A stretch of DNA of 64,000 bases from Halodesulfovibrio spirochaetisodalis (GCF_001672295.1 NZ_JXMS01000003.1:119306-183305), one strand, 5' to 3'. Shown: positions 31,540 to 40,422, counted from the first letter of the stretch. The notes: generated by a model not told the origin, from the letters alone. A program made the numbers and translations.

Positions 31540-32004
31540 ATGCGTGCTACTGCAGTAAACCCTTCACAAGCAGCAACTTTGCAACACCTAGTTGCAGCTT
31601 CGCAACGGATTATAAGCCTATCACTCTCACCTTACTTCTATTGCTTCCTTCACTTGCGGCATTTTTTTCGTTAAACACACGTAATACACTTGTATGTTTA
31701 ACAATTCATCAGCCTCAGGATGCTTGTGTTTTTTAGCACACTATGGCATCTTATCGCCGTCGCGAGCACTTGTTTTTCTTTTTTTCCGTTTCGTAAGACA
31801 ACAAGAAAAATCGAATTTTATGAGCTTGCCCCATTGACAAATGGGCTATCGCGGCTTTAACAAGTCAGTGTTTGCTTTATAGAGCAAATCTGGATGGAGA
31901 CAAGCAGTGGATCACTGCTTTACATCGGTTGTCAGCTATTGCTGCAACCCGGCATATGTCTGAGCTGAATATAACGCTTATAGACCATGTCCAAGGAGGA
32001 CAAA
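31540..32004 (+). promoter_or_regulatory. Long gene-free leader of dsrC with putative promoter
   Basis: No gene is seen in this ~460-base stretch. A perfect TTGACA at 31834-31839, 16-17 bases before TTTAAC/TTAACA at 31856-31862, is the best promoter candidate, giving an untranslated leader of roughly 130 bases. The leader ends in a strong AAGGAGG ribosome site 5 bases before the dsrC start. A long leader and strong ribosome site agree with the high expression usual for DsrC. Confidence 0.5.
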
Positions 32005-32322
32005 ATGGCTGAAATTACTTATGAAGGTAAAACTTTCGAAGTTGATGAAGACGGCTTCCTGCTTAAGTTCGAAGAATGGTGCCCTGAGTGGGTTGAATAC
32101 GTAAAAGAATCTGAAGGTATCTCCGAGATCACCGAAGATCACCAGAAAATCCTCGACTTCCTTCAGGATTACTACAAAAAGAACGGTATCGCTCCTATGG
32201 TGCGTATCCTTTCTAAAAACACCGGCTTCAAACTGAAGCAGGTATACGAACTCTTCCCTTCCGGCCCAGGTAAGGGAGCATGTAAGATGGCTGGTCTTCC
32301 TAAGCCTACCGGCTGCGTATAG
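32005..32322 (+). CDS. dsrC: DsrC (dissimilatory sulfite reductase-associated sulfur carrier)
   Basis: This 105-residue protein is the sulfur-trisulfide carrier of dissimilatory sulfate reduction. It receives sulfur from DsrAB and is reduced by the membrane DsrMKJOP complex. The flexible C-terminal arm GKGACKMAGLPKPTGCV keeps both redox cysteines, Cys93 and Cys104, at the canonical numbers. This separates it from TusE-type homologues that lack the first one. Reading could extend to 31987, but AAGGAGG directly precedes the ATG at 32005. As in other sulfate reducers it stands apart from dsrAB. This gene is the best single marker for the organism's lifestyle. Confidence 0.97.
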   Translation: MAEITYEGKTFEVDEDGFLLKFEEWCPEWVEYVKESEGISEITEDHQKILDFLQDYYKKNGIAPMVRILSKNTGFKLKQVYELFPSGPGKGACKMAGLPKPTGCV

Positions 32323-32350
32323 TCAGCTGATCTTACAGTTTGAGCATGTA

Positions 32351-32378
32351 AAGCGGGAGTTTTTTCTCCCGCTTTTCT
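32351..32378 (+). terminator. Terminator after dsrC
   Basis: Aagcgggag (32351-32359) and ctcccgctt (32366-32374) form a perfect 9-bp stem with a T6 loop, followed by TTCTTTT. Confidence 0.92.
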
Positions 32379-32502
32379 TTTGCCCAAAATAAAGCAGGAC
32401 ACAGCCTCTGCCCTGCAAAAACACACGTCCCCTCAATGCTTTCGCACCAAGGGGACACATGTCACAACTAAATCGCCTAACAGCTTGATATGAAAAGATA
32501 GC

Positions 32503-32856
32503 TTAATGCTCGGTAGTCATATCTGCGTTATCAAGCAAATCAATCCATTTCCTCTCTTCTTGCAACAACTCGCTTTCCAGAGCTAATTGCACAGACTGCT
32601 GGGTTTCACGCATGGTACCAAACAGGTTTTCCACGTGTCCCACAATATTACGCATTACCTCGGGAGAGACGACGAAATCGCCGCAGTCGTTTTTCTTTAC
32701 GGAACGCAATGTTCCAGAAAATTCAGAAAATTCTTTCCCAAGTTTTATAATCATATTGTCCATTGTATCTTTGAGCACGGCGCCCTCCAAAGTATCACTT
32801 TCATCCTCTGTGTTAACTCTCTGTACTCTATCGGGAAAATAAAGTTTGAGATTCAA
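32503..32856 (-). CDS. Small hypothetical protein
   Basis: I do not recognise this 117-residue protein. It is hydrophilic and acidic, apparently mostly helical, with no signal peptide or membrane segment. A helix-prone stretch MRNIVGHVENLFGTMRETQ sits in the middle and EERKWIDLLDNAD at the end. It opens with TTG and no ribosome site. A GTG at 32778 has GGAGG five bases upstream and would give a 91-residue product, which I find more likely. It stands alone between dsrC (converging) and the nucleoside hydrolase gene. Helical content suggests a small regulatory or structural protein, but nothing stronger can be said. Confidence 0.5.
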   Translation of the reverse strand: MNLKLYFPDRVQRVNTEDESDTLEGAVLKDTMDNMIIKLGKEFSEFSGTLRSVKKNDCGDFVVSPEVMRNIVGHVENLFGTMRETQQSVQLALESELLQEERKWIDLLDNADMTTEH

Positions 32857-33143
32857 GCCACATAACGTGGAGCAGCTAGAGAATGTATTCTAGTAACTTA
32901 AATTTACAGGATTTTTACCCTGATTCCTATTCTTGCTTTTTGCTTGAAGTGCACACTAGAACGGAGGTGTTTTAGCAACAAGTATATTTTTTTCCACAAG
33001 CAGTGCAAAGTTAAGAACAAATCCAAGTATTTTAGTGATACACGGAATTTTTCCTCCTCAAAATTAGCTCTAACTATAAATAGGATCACGGAGCTAATTG
33101 CACTAACAGTATCAAGTAACAGCCCAAAAAACCAATTATTTAA
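32857..33143. other. Gene-free AT-rich stretch
   Basis: This stretch lies between the small hypothetical gene and the nucleoside hydrolase gene. I see no convincing gene, terminator or repeat in it. Confidence 0.5.
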
Positions 33144-34217
33144 TCATTCGTTAGATTCTAACGTCACAGCTCTGAGCAATAAATCCTGTAACAATTGCTC
33201 AGCCCTTGCCGTCCGTAAGTTAGTGGCCACTTTTACCTTTGGGATAAACGTATTCTGACACGTTTTCCACAGTCTTGATTCATTTTGTGGAAAAAGTTCG
33301 TATCCTGCCAGAAACCCTAAAACATCGGCTTTCATATAACGGTATGTGCACACTGACCTGTCCAGCAGTGCAAGTATGGTCAACGGATCATGCATATGCG
33401 CACCGGCCAACTTTCTTTCTGCAATACTCCACTTCTGCCACGGTAGGATCAAACGCATAAGGTAGCTCCCCAATTCACCCTTGGCGTTATCACAAAGCTG
33501 TTCTACCTGCGTGTTTTGCAAATAAAAATTACTGGTCACATTGGCTGTAATAAAACACACAGGAATGCCGGACTGCAAAACCTCTGCTGTGGCCTGCTTG
33601 TCGTACCATGTGTTAAAGCGAAGTGTTGTATCCCATACTTCCTTGGGGATATCCGGTGTATCCCAGTCAAACCGCATTTCTCCTTCCTGCGGTTCAAATG
33701 AACCACCCATGTGCACTATTTCCCTGACCATAGGAACAATGTCAGGAGCCTTACGCAATGCCAGCGCTATGTTGGTAAAACTGCCCAGCGCCACCAGCAC
33801 AATTTCATGCGGATTTGCCCGAACCGCATCGATCAGAACATCAACACCGTTCGGGAGTGCTGATACGTTTCGAGAAGGAACCACAGGGGCATCGTTCCAG
33901 TATACAGCCCCTTTTCCCTGCACTTTGGCATCCAGATACTGATGATGCGCCTCCCTGTTGCCAGAAAGGGGCGTTTCCGCCCCTAGTCCTACAGGAATAT
34001 GTGTAATTCCAAACTGCTCAAAAAGATGCAGTGTATTCTGCGCAGCCTCATGCGCTCTGCAATTGCACGCGGATGCCACAACACCCTTTACATCAATCTG
34101 TTCTGAGACAAGACTTATGATAAGCGCAATGCCGTCATCCAGATCGCGCACTGGCATCCCAAAAGCATTGTCAGTGTCTATAACAAGCGGGATGGCATCA
34201 CTATTTTTTAAGAACAT
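33144..34217 (-). CDS. Nucleoside hydrolase (IunH family) with an enlarged metal loop
   Basis: This 357-residue protein belongs to the inosine-uridine nucleoside hydrolase family, which cleaves nucleosides into base and ribose using a Ca2+ held by Asp residues. The N-terminal motif is VIDTDNAFGMPVRDLDDGIA. The usual close DTD...DD spacing is widened by about seven residues, with the DD at 27-28. Further motifs are LVALGSFTNIALALR and a late AHMHDPLTILALLD. A TTG at 34238 could start it, but GGGAG five bases before the ATG at 34217 decides the start. It overlaps the upstream lipoprotein gene by 17 bases, so the two are coupled. The substrate may not be a normal nucleoside. Confidence 0.87.
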   Translation of the reverse strand: MFLKNSDAIPLVIDTDNAFGMPVRDLDDGIALIISLVSEQIDVKGVVASACNCRAHEAAQNTLHLFEQFGITHIPVGLGAETPLSGNREAHHQYLDAKVQGKGAVYWNDAPVVPSRNVSALPNGVDVLIDAVRANPHEIVLVALGSFTNIALALRKAPDIVPMVREIVHMGGSFEPQEGEMRFDWDTPDIPKEVWDTTLRFNTWYDKQATAEVLQSGIPVCFITANVTSNFYLQNTQVEQLCDNAKGELGSYLMRLILPWQKWSIAERKLAGAHMHDPLTILALLDRSVCTYRYMKADVLGFLAGYELFPQNESRLWKTCQNTFIPKVKVATNLRTARAEQLLQDLLLRAVTLESNE

Positions 34218-35430
34218 GCTTCTCCCAGCCTTGTTCAAGAGCTTCTAACCATTCGGAAGGAATTTCAGGTACCGCAGCATCACTCAACTCTTTGGGCTTC
34301 AACGTTGCTATGCCCAGTTCAACAGCTGTAAATGCGGCGGCCTGCTCCTGTGACAGCTTATTCATATCGAGCACTGGGAAATCTCCCCAGACTTCAGGTG
34401 AAAACTTTGAAAGCTGTGCCTCTGGGGAAAGAAGATAGTTCATAACAACCAGCGCACCGGACTTATTCGGTGCATTCTTTGGAATTGCTGTGAAGTGAGT
34501 ATTATAGATGGAACCTTCCTCCATCACATATGTTCGGACGCTTTCCGGATATGTTCCATCATGAATTCTGTTCTGCGCATGGGTAGGATGGTAGGCCATC
34601 ATGATATCAATTTCCCCACGGGAAAAAAGCGTTGCCTGAAATGCAGGATCTTTTGGATATGCCTTTCCTTCCTGCCATAAGTACGGTGCAATGTCGTTGA
34701 GGTATGCCCACAATTTTGGTGCATTGGCATCATACAGTGCTTGGTCGAAGCCGTTCAGATATTGCTCATGCCCGCCTGTGACCGCATAAAACGCCTGTCT
34801 GATAAACGCTGAACCTGTAAAATCTGGTGGGGAAGGATAGGTGAACCGTCCCGGATTTTCTTTCACCCATTCCTTAAGTTCAGCAAATGATTTGGGAGGG
34901 TTTGGAGTACGAGCACGGTCATATTCAAAAACAAATTGCGCCCGCCCGTATGGAGCCTCATACCCTTCAACCGGAAAGCCGAAGTCCGTCGCAGATTCAA
35001 CCGGATTCACGTAGGCAGCGTAATTGGGAAGTAACTGGGTCACAGGCCCTTCAAGCAAATCCGCCTTACGTGCATTTTTGAAATTTTCCCCGTTGATCCA
35101 CAGCAAATCAATACTGCCCTTTGTCTTTCCAGCACTTTTCTCAGTAAGCATTTTGTTCATAAAGACTGGCGCACTCATGGGAACACGCTCAAGAATAATG
35201 CCGTACTGTTCCTTCACTGCCGGAGCAATCGTGCCATCAATCCAGTCATTCACATTATTCATGCCGCCGTACATATAAAACCGCACGGTTGAACCTTTAG
35301 CTGCGGCAACATGCTCATCCCAGCTTAACGCACCAGCAGCTTCCTGCTTTTCCTCACCGCCGCAACCGGCAGCAACAGCCATCAGAACAACACATAATCC
35401 TGTCAGTAAAAATCGATACAAACTTCTCAC
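34201..35430 (-). CDS. ABC-type substrate-binding lipoprotein, YnjB-like
   Basis: This 409-residue protein starts with a lipoprotein signal peptide (RFLLTGLCVVLMAVAAGC) followed by a periplasmic binding fold: STVRFYMYGGMNNVNDWID, IDLLWINGENF, PYGRAQFVFEYDR and GEIDIMMAYHPTHAQ. It resembles E. coli YnjB-type solute-binding proteins. I chose GTG at 35430 because GAGG precedes it at the right distance and the signal peptide then has normal length. A longer frame to 35499 is unlikely. No permease or ATPase gene is adjacent. The only partner is the nucleoside hydrolase behind it. The ligand is unknown. A nucleoside-like or thiamin-like compound is a guess from context. Confidence 0.85.
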   Translation of the reverse strand: MRSLYRFLLTGLCVVLMAVAAGCGGEEKQEAAGALSWDEHVAAAKGSTVRFYMYGGMNNVNDWIDGTIAPAVKEQYGIILERVPMSAPVFMNKMLTEKSAGKTKGSIDLLWINGENFKNARKADLLEGPVTQLLPNYAAYVNPVESATDFGFPVEGYEAPYGRAQFVFEYDRARTPNPPKSFAELKEWVKENPGRFTYPSPPDFTGSAFIRQAFYAVTGGHEQYLNGFDQALYDANAPKLWAYLNDIAPYLWQEGKAYPKDPAFQATLFSRGEIDIMMAYHPTHAQNRIHDGTYPESVRTYVMEEGSIYNTHFTAIPKNAPNKSGALVVMNYLLSPEAQLSKFSPEVWGDFPVLDMNKLSQEQAAAFTAVELGIATLKPKELSDAAVPEIPSEWLEALEQGWEKHVLKK

Positions 35431-35620
35431 TACGTACCTCAACTGGTTAATGCACGAACACCATAAAATTGTATTTGCTTTCAAGCCGACTCTGCGCAAA
35501 AAAGTAATCGTCCTTCATGCACAGTATCTCTACAGCCTGATGACAGTCCTTCTTTCAGCATTAGAAAGATTGTTGTAAAATAACAACCACCAACATGCAT
35601 CTTCCCTTAGCATTACGCAT

Positions 35621-35660
35621 AAAAAAAGGCACTCTATCTAACTAAGAATAGAGTGCCTTT
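35621..35660 (-). terminator. Terminator of the TauE gene
   Basis: Aaaggcactctat (35625-35637) pairs with atagagtgccttt (35648-35660). The preceding A run becomes a T run on the minus strand. Confidence 0.9.
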
Positions 35661-35684
35661 ATATAATCTGGGGAATTCTATCGA

Positions 35685-36482
35685 TTAGAACAAACTAAAC
35701 AGCATTTTTGTTGCGACAACGAACAACAAGACTGCAAAAATTTTGCTTAATTTAGCAACTGGTAGCGAGTGCGCAAGTTTTGCACCAAGGGGAGCAGTGA
35801 ACCAGCTGGCACTGATAATACCTGCAAGCGCTGGAAGATAAACATAGCCTAAAGAGTACGCAGGCGTTATTGGATCAGAAAAACCTGTAACAACATACCC
35901 TAAGGTTGATGCAAGAGCGATCGGGAAACCAATGGCAGACGCAGTACCGATGGCAACGTGCATAGGCACGTTACAGAAAGAAAGAAACGGTACAGACATG
36001 GTACCGCCACCAATACCGACAATACTTGAAACCATGCCGATCACACCGCCTGCTCCGGTAATGCCCACAGTTCCCGGAAGCTCTCTGCTTGCTTTAGGCT
36101 TAATGCCGAGCAGCATCTGAGTTCCCACATAGTAGAGAAAACAAACAAAAATACCTTTGAGCACACCGGAGGACATACGTGACGCAATTTCCGCCCCGAT
36201 AAGACTACCAATAATAATTCCGGGGGTAATGGAACGGAAGACATCCCAGCGCACTGCTCCACGTTTATCGTGTGCCCTGAAACTGGCAATGGATGTGAAA
36301 ATAATCGAAGCGAGGGATGTGCCCAGCGCAAGGTGCATAAACACCTCTTGCGGAATCCCCTGCAAGGTGAAACTGAACACCAGCAGCGGAACAATAACCA
36401 GACCGCCTCCAATCCCGAGGAGTCCTGCTAATACGCCTGCAAATGCCCCCACAGCCAGATACAAAAGCACCACTGAAACCAT
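35685..36482 (-). CDS. TauE/SafE family sulfite/organosulfonate-type exporter
   Basis: This 265-residue integral membrane protein has about eight TM segments and the twofold family repeat. GVLAGLLGIGGGLVIVPLLV lies near the N terminus and the matching GMVSSIVGIGGGTMSVPFLS in the middle. TauE/SafE proteins export sulfite, sulfoacetate or other small anions. Some may import. GGAGAG precedes the ATG. It lies 44 bases downstream of an FCD-GntR regulator gene on the same strand and is probably controlled by it. In a sulfate reducer, a sulfur oxyanion or an organic acid are both plausible cargo. Confidence 0.9.
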   Translation of the reverse strand: MVSVVLLYLAVGAFAGVLAGLLGIGGGLVIVPLLVFSFTLQGIPQEVFMHLALGTSLASIIFTSIASFRAHDKRGAVRWDVFRSITPGIIIGSLIGAEIASRMSSGVLKGIFVCFLYYVGTQMLLGIKPKASRELPGTVGITGAGGVIGMVSSIVGIGGGTMSVPFLSFCNVPMHVAIGTASAIGFPIALASTLGYVVTGFSDPITPAYSLGYVYLPALAGIISASWFTAPLGAKLAHSLPVAKLSKIFAVLLFVVATKMLFSLF

Positions 36483-36525
36483 AGAATCTCTCCATTCTCA
36501 TTACAAACATTGAAGGGTCAGCACA

Positions 36526-37248
36526 TTACTCCCCTTCCAACTCAGAAAGCGCAAGCGATTCAACATACGCTATGTGCTCATACATTTCCTTGCGTGCAGT
36601 CTCCGGATCTCTGTTCTCAAGGGCGCGCAAAATTCGTTCGTGCGTCTCTGTTGCCCAGTGCCTGCGATGGCTGTTTTCCAAGGTAAATTCTAAACTCTGT
36701 GCCACAATATCATGAATGCGCGTTACCATTTCCAGCATTACGCTGTTTTTTGTACCGGCAGCAATCAACTTATGAAATTCGCAATCTGCTTCTGCGCCGC
36801 TGCGTCCCTGACTGATCTCATCGATCTGTTCATCAAGCACCCGCCGCAACTCAATAAGTTCTTCTTCTGTAATATGCTGTGCAGCAAGGGCGGCAATCTG
36901 CGGTTCAATAACTTTGCGTAGTTCAAGCACCTCAACGTACCGACACTTATTTCTGTCCAGTGCCGCCGCAACAGGCTTTCGCCCTTGTGCTTCTTCTATA
37001 TGTCGCACGTATGTTCCGTCACCCTGCCGCGAAAAAACAAGCCCCTGTTCCTCAAGTTTACGCAATGCCTCGCGTACCCCGTGACGAGAAACAGAAAAAA
37101 TTTCCGCAAGCTTACGCTCAGACGGAAGACGCTTTCCCGCGGGAAATTCACCGCTGGTAATAACATCCCGTAATTGATCAGCTATAGCTTCATGTACTCT
37201 ACGCTGTTTAGCCTGCGGTTGTGTTGCTTCACTTTTTGATGACGGCAT
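36526..37248 (-). CDS. FadR-subfamily (FCD) GntR regulator
   Basis: This 240-residue regulator has an N-terminal winged HTH (HEAIADQLRDVITSGEFPAG, then LPSERKLAEIFSVSRHGVRE, LRKLEEQGLVFSRQGDGTYV) and a helical FCD ligand domain to the C terminus (ELRRVLDEQIDEI, CEFHKLIAAGTKN, THERILRALENRD). The frame is open to 37392. The ATG at 37248 has AAGGAG five bases before it and is the true start. FCD regulators usually sense organic acids such as lactate, pyruvate or gluconate. The adjacent TauE exporter is the likely target. A consensus operator lies upstream at 37309. Confidence 0.92.
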   Translation of the reverse strand: MPSSKSEATQPQAKQRRVHEAIADQLRDVITSGEFPAGKRLPSERKLAEIFSVSRHGVREALRKLEEQGLVFSRQGDGTYVRHIEEAQGRKPVAAALDRNKCRYVEVLELRKVIEPQIAALAAQHITEEELIELRRVLDEQIDEISQGRSGAEADCEFHKLIAAGTKNSVMLEMVTRIHDIVAQSLEFTLENSHRRHWATETHERILRALENRDPETARKEMYEHIAYVESLALSELEGE

Positions 37249-37308
37249 ACCCACTCCTTCTGCGCTGCAGCTCACTATACCATGAGCAGGTTTACTTCTG
37301 TCACACAC

Positions 37309-37323
37309 ATTGGTCAGACCAAT
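37309..37323. promoter_or_regulatory. GntR/FCD operator
   Basis: ATTGGTCAGACCAAT is a perfect palindrome around a central A. It fits the TGGTNNGACCA pattern bound by FadR-subfamily regulators such as LldR and PdhR. It lies about 60 bases before the regulator start, which suggests autoregulation of the gntR-tauE pair. Confidence 0.8.
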
Positions 37324-37428
37324 ACACTCCTGATAGCAAGCTGCCATCAGTCTGTAAACAGAAAAAGACACTGCGAACTGTCTGTTACGCACTCATACAT
37401 CGTCTTAACGATTGTATTCATGCCCACA

Positions 37429-37477
37429 AAAAAGCCAAACTCCGTAATACAATATGTATTATGAACTTTGGCTTCTA
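37429..37477 (-). terminator. Terminator of the CadC-like regulator gene
   Basis: Aagccaaa (37434-37441) pairs with tttggctt (37469-37476) around an inner taatacaatatgtatta hairpin. AAAAAA on the left gives the T run on the minus strand. Confidence 0.8.
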
Positions 37478-37506
37478 CTTAACTCATATACGTTGCGCAT
37501 ATACCG

Positions 37507-37866
37507 CTACTCTTCAAGGATATGCTCCAATGCTGTGGAGAGCAGCACTGTCACATGATCATCTGCCAGAGAGTAGTACACGTTTTTTCCAACCTTACGG
37601 TACCGGACAAGTTTTGCCGCCCGCAACAGGCGCAGCTGGTGCGAAACTGCAGGCTGGCTCATGCCGATAATGGTCACAAGGTCACATACACACAATTCAT
37701 GATGCGATAAGGCGTGCAGAATACGCATGCGCGTTCTGTCACCCAAAATTTTAAATAATTCTGAAAGGCTGCTCAGCTGTTCATCCGGAAGCATTGATTC
37801 CTGAACTTTGGCAACCGCTTCTTCGTGAACACAAGTAATCTGGCAAACAGGTGTGATTTCAGCCAC
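37507..37866 (-). CDS. ArsR/SmtB-family metal sensor, CadC-like
   Basis: This 119-residue winged-helix repressor closely follows the CadC plan. N-terminal Cys8 and Cys12 (VCQITC) with Cys59 and Cys61 (ELCVC) form the alpha3N soft-metal site for Cd, Pb or Zn. Asp102-x-His104 and His115-x2-Glu118 match the spacing of the SmtB/CadC alpha5 zinc site. The HTH is MSQPAVSHQLRLLRAAKLVRY. Start is GTG with AGGAGG upstream. No cadA-type P-ATPase is encoded next to it. The nearest metal-related gene is the small HMA-like one at 40423. It may act on a distant operon or on itself. Confidence 0.9.
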   Translation of the reverse strand: MAEITPVCQITCVHEEAVAKVQESMLPDEQLSSLSELFKILGDRTRMRILHALSHHELCVCDLVTIIGMSQPAVSHQLRLLRAAKLVRYRKVGKNVYYSLADDHVTVLLSTALEHILEE

Positions 37867-38127
37867 CCGCTCCTCCTACAACGTTAAGATACAACAGAGA
37901 ATTTCTACTTAGGTACTATGATAATCAAGTATGTTCACAAAGTCTATTTCAGGAAAGCAGGAAAACTGACAAACAAAAATTACCGCAAACTGCTGACAAC
38001 GTCCTTACCTGCCAGATTGCAGCAACTCTATGCAGTGCAGGGAATGAAAAAAGATCAGGTGGGACAAACAGATAACCATCTGTGAGCGGCTTTTTTTCAA
38101 AATGACGCCGCTGTGTACGGAGCATCA
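37867..38127. other. Gene-free stretch upstream of the CadC-like regulator
   Basis: Expected to carry the regulator's promoter and operator. I see AT-rich sequence but no clean palindrome. Confidence 0.4.
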
Positions 38128-40152
38128 TCAATCAGCCCCGTCATTTCCTGTAGTACGCAACGGAACCGCCGCACGTACAAGAGCGCCTTCTCCTTCTGCA
38201 GAAAGGATATCCAGCATCCCGTGTGCAAGCTCAACTCGCTCCCGCATGCTTCCCAGCCCTACGCCGGACTTTGTGCAGGCATCCACTGAAAAACCTCTAC
38301 CGTTATCCTGCACATACAGCACACAGCTTTCGCCTTCCTGCTTAACATGCATTGTAATTTCAGTACCCTGACTATGCTTTACAGCATTTGCCAGCGCCTC
38401 CTGTGCCACTCTGAACAGCACAGTTTTCTGCAGTTCGGTAAAGACATGTTCGGACACTTCAAACATACTGGAAAATGATATAGCCGGATGTATTGTAGAG
38501 GCTTCACTCAACAGCCATCTGAGGGCTGAAATTAATCCCAAGTCATCCAACACAGTGGGACGCAACGCCATAATAATATGCCGCAATTCAACAATTGCCC
38601 CTTGCAGCAGCTCTATCATCTTGCCCAGATTAGCGGAATCTGCCGCCTCACCACGCTCCATGCAGGCAACTTCGCTTTCCAGCATATATTTGATGCCTGA
38701 AAGCGTCTGGGCAGTACTGTCGTGCAACTCACGGCCTATGCGCTTGCGTTCATCTTCCTGTGCGGAAAGTACCCGTTTGGAAAGTAGCTTTAAATGCTCC
38801 GCAGTACGTTTTTCATACGTCACATCTTCAGCGTAAATAGCCACAGCGCTTATATCCAGACTCTCGGTAAAGACAGGGTAAAAGGCAACGTTAAAGCACC
38901 GGCTGACATCTGTTTCAATATGCTCTGCCATCCCCATGATGAGAACCGCTTCAAAAGCTCTCCGCCATGCTCCGACAACACTTTCGTGCAGCGTTGTAAA
39001 AATATTCACATCCTCAACGGGCTGATCAAGGCATCTAAACTCCTGCCGAGCTGCCTGATTCATGGTAATCACCTGTCCGTCAGGCGCTACAAGCAATGCG
39101 CAATCGCTTGTGGAATTCATCAATGTCTTCAGGTTGTTTTTGTGCTCGTGAACCTTCCGCTCTGCCTCAATGCGCTCGCTGATATCAATAGTAAAAGAAT
39201 AGATCAGCCTACGTCCTTTGTTTTTAGCACTGATAAAATGCACCTCAACGTACCGCATTTCACCATCTGCCTGCCTGTGCAGTGAAGTGAACGATGCATG
39301 GCCAGACCGTTTTACCTCCTCTATCCTGTCCTGCACTGCCGCACCGGACATTCCAGTTACACGCTGAACAGACTGCCCGATCATACCATCCTGTTCATAC
39401 CCGTAAAACTCCGCTGCCCCTATATTCGCCTCTTCAATGCAAAATGTTTCAGCGTCCCATAGAAAACGGATTCCGTGCTTATTCAAAAAAAGATTACGAA
39501 ACCGCTCTTCACTTTCAGCAAGTGCCTCCTGCTGTTGCTTGCTTCTGGCAACTTGCTCTTCAAGGGTATTATTTAACCGTGCAAGAATAGCTGTTCGCTC
39601 TTTGACTCGTTCTTCCAATTCATCACGGGTTTGCTTTAAACTGATCTGTGCAGTTTTCTGGCGTGTCACCTCGGTAGCGACATACAGATACATCGGTTCC
39701 GAATTGGGAAACTCCAAAACCTGCGTGCGGGTTTCAAACCATTCATATGTGCCATTGCTGGTCAATTTGCAGCATTCACCGCAAACCTCTTTCTGACTAT
39801 CTCTGACCGCACAAAGATATGTCCCCACACATCGCCAGCGGCTGGTTCGCTGCTCTTCTAGTTCCTTCGGGCCAATCCCCTCCAGCGAACCGAAGTTTTC
39901 TTCAAATTTTTTATTCCAGTATACGGGATAACAAGAGGCAGTAAACAGCGCAACGGCCATAGGACCCATATCCAATGTAGTGATCAGCAGTTCATAAGGA
40001 AGTACGGGCTGGTTACGATGGGCGGTATCAACGCAACACGGTGTTTCTGCTCTGCAGATATATCGTGCCGACGGTGACCCCGGATCTTTCGAACATGGCT
40101 GCTCATCAATTGTACAAACATGGAACTGCTTATTGCCGGATATACTCTTCAT
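38128..40152 (-). CDS. Orphan multi-PAS sensor histidine kinase (HisKA_3, NarX/DegS type)
   Basis: This 674-residue kinase shows no transmembrane segment, so it is probably cytoplasmic. A first PAS domain (about 50-165) contains an unusual Cys cluster, RCVGTYLCAVRDSQKEVCGE followed by CCKL. A coiled coil (LEERVKERTAILARLNNTLE) follows. PAS2 (about 225-335) ends ...IYSFTIDISERIEAERKV. PAS3 (about 345-450) comes next. The HisKA_3 dimerisation domain carries RKRIGRELHDSTAQTL, with the phospho-His near residue 477. The ATPase domain has VAQEALANAVKHSQ and DNGRGF. GGAG precedes the ATG. No response regulator gene is adjacent, so its partner (expected NarL/LuxR type) is elsewhere. The extra N-terminal cysteines may hold metal or sense redox. 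Confidence 0.9.
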   Translation of the reverse strand: MKSISGNKQFHVCTIDEQPCSKDPGSPSARYICRAETPCCVDTAHRNQPVLPYELLITTLDMGPMAVALFTASCYPVYWNKKFEENFGSLEGIGPKELEEQRTSRWRCVGTYLCAVRDSQKEVCGECCKLTSNGTYEWFETRTQVLEFPNSEPMYLYVATEVTRQKTAQISLKQTRDELEERVKERTAILARLNNTLEEQVARSKQQQEALAESEERFRNLFLNKHGIRFLWDAETFCIEEANIGAAEFYGYEQDGMIGQSVQRVTGMSGAAVQDRIEEVKRSGHASFTSLHRQADGEMRYVEVHFISAKNKGRRLIYSFTIDISERIEAERKVHEHKNNLKTLMNSTSDCALLVAPDGQVITMNQAARQEFRCLDQPVEDVNIFTTLHESVVGAWRRAFEAVLIMGMAEHIETDVSRCFNVAFYPVFTESLDISAVAIYAEDVTYEKRTAEHLKLLSKRVLSAQEDERKRIGRELHDSTAQTLSGIKYMLESEVACMERGEAADSANLGKMIELLQGAIVELRHIIMALRPTVLDDLGLISALRWLLSEASTIHPAISFSSMFEVSEHVFTELQKTVLFRVAQEALANAVKHSQGTEITMHVKQEGESCVLYVQDNGRGFSVDACTKSGVGLGSMRERVELAHGMLDILSAEGEGALVRAAVPLRTTGNDGAD

Positions 40153-40422
40153 GCTTTCTCCAATCAGTACCGTATGTAATTCAAGTACGCATAGTCATAC
40201 GACAACCAAGACTAATTGCAACGCATTACAGCACATTATAAAGAAAAGCACACTCATGATCTCCAGTTTAAGCCACCCGACCACAGCAAAAACACGCTAA
40301 AGAACGTCTAACATACTCTTATTCATACTTATAATAACAAAAACACCCCGCAGATAGTACTATCTGCGGGGTGTCACTCACTCTAACTAACTATGCTTAT
40401 GGCATATTAAAGAATAACGTAG
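40153..40422 (-). terminator. Gap holding the terminator of the small HMA-like gene
   Basis: A perfect 32-bp palindrome at 40343-40374 (half-site acaccccgcagatagt) is preceded by an A-rich run, giving a terminator on the minus strand for the gene ending at 40423. Nothing else is recognised in the gap. Confidence 0.75.

Noticed and set aside
37221..37670. 149-codon plus-strand frame opposite gntR and the CadC-like gene
   Set aside because: It runs across a regulator start, an operator and a terminator, and has no homologue features.
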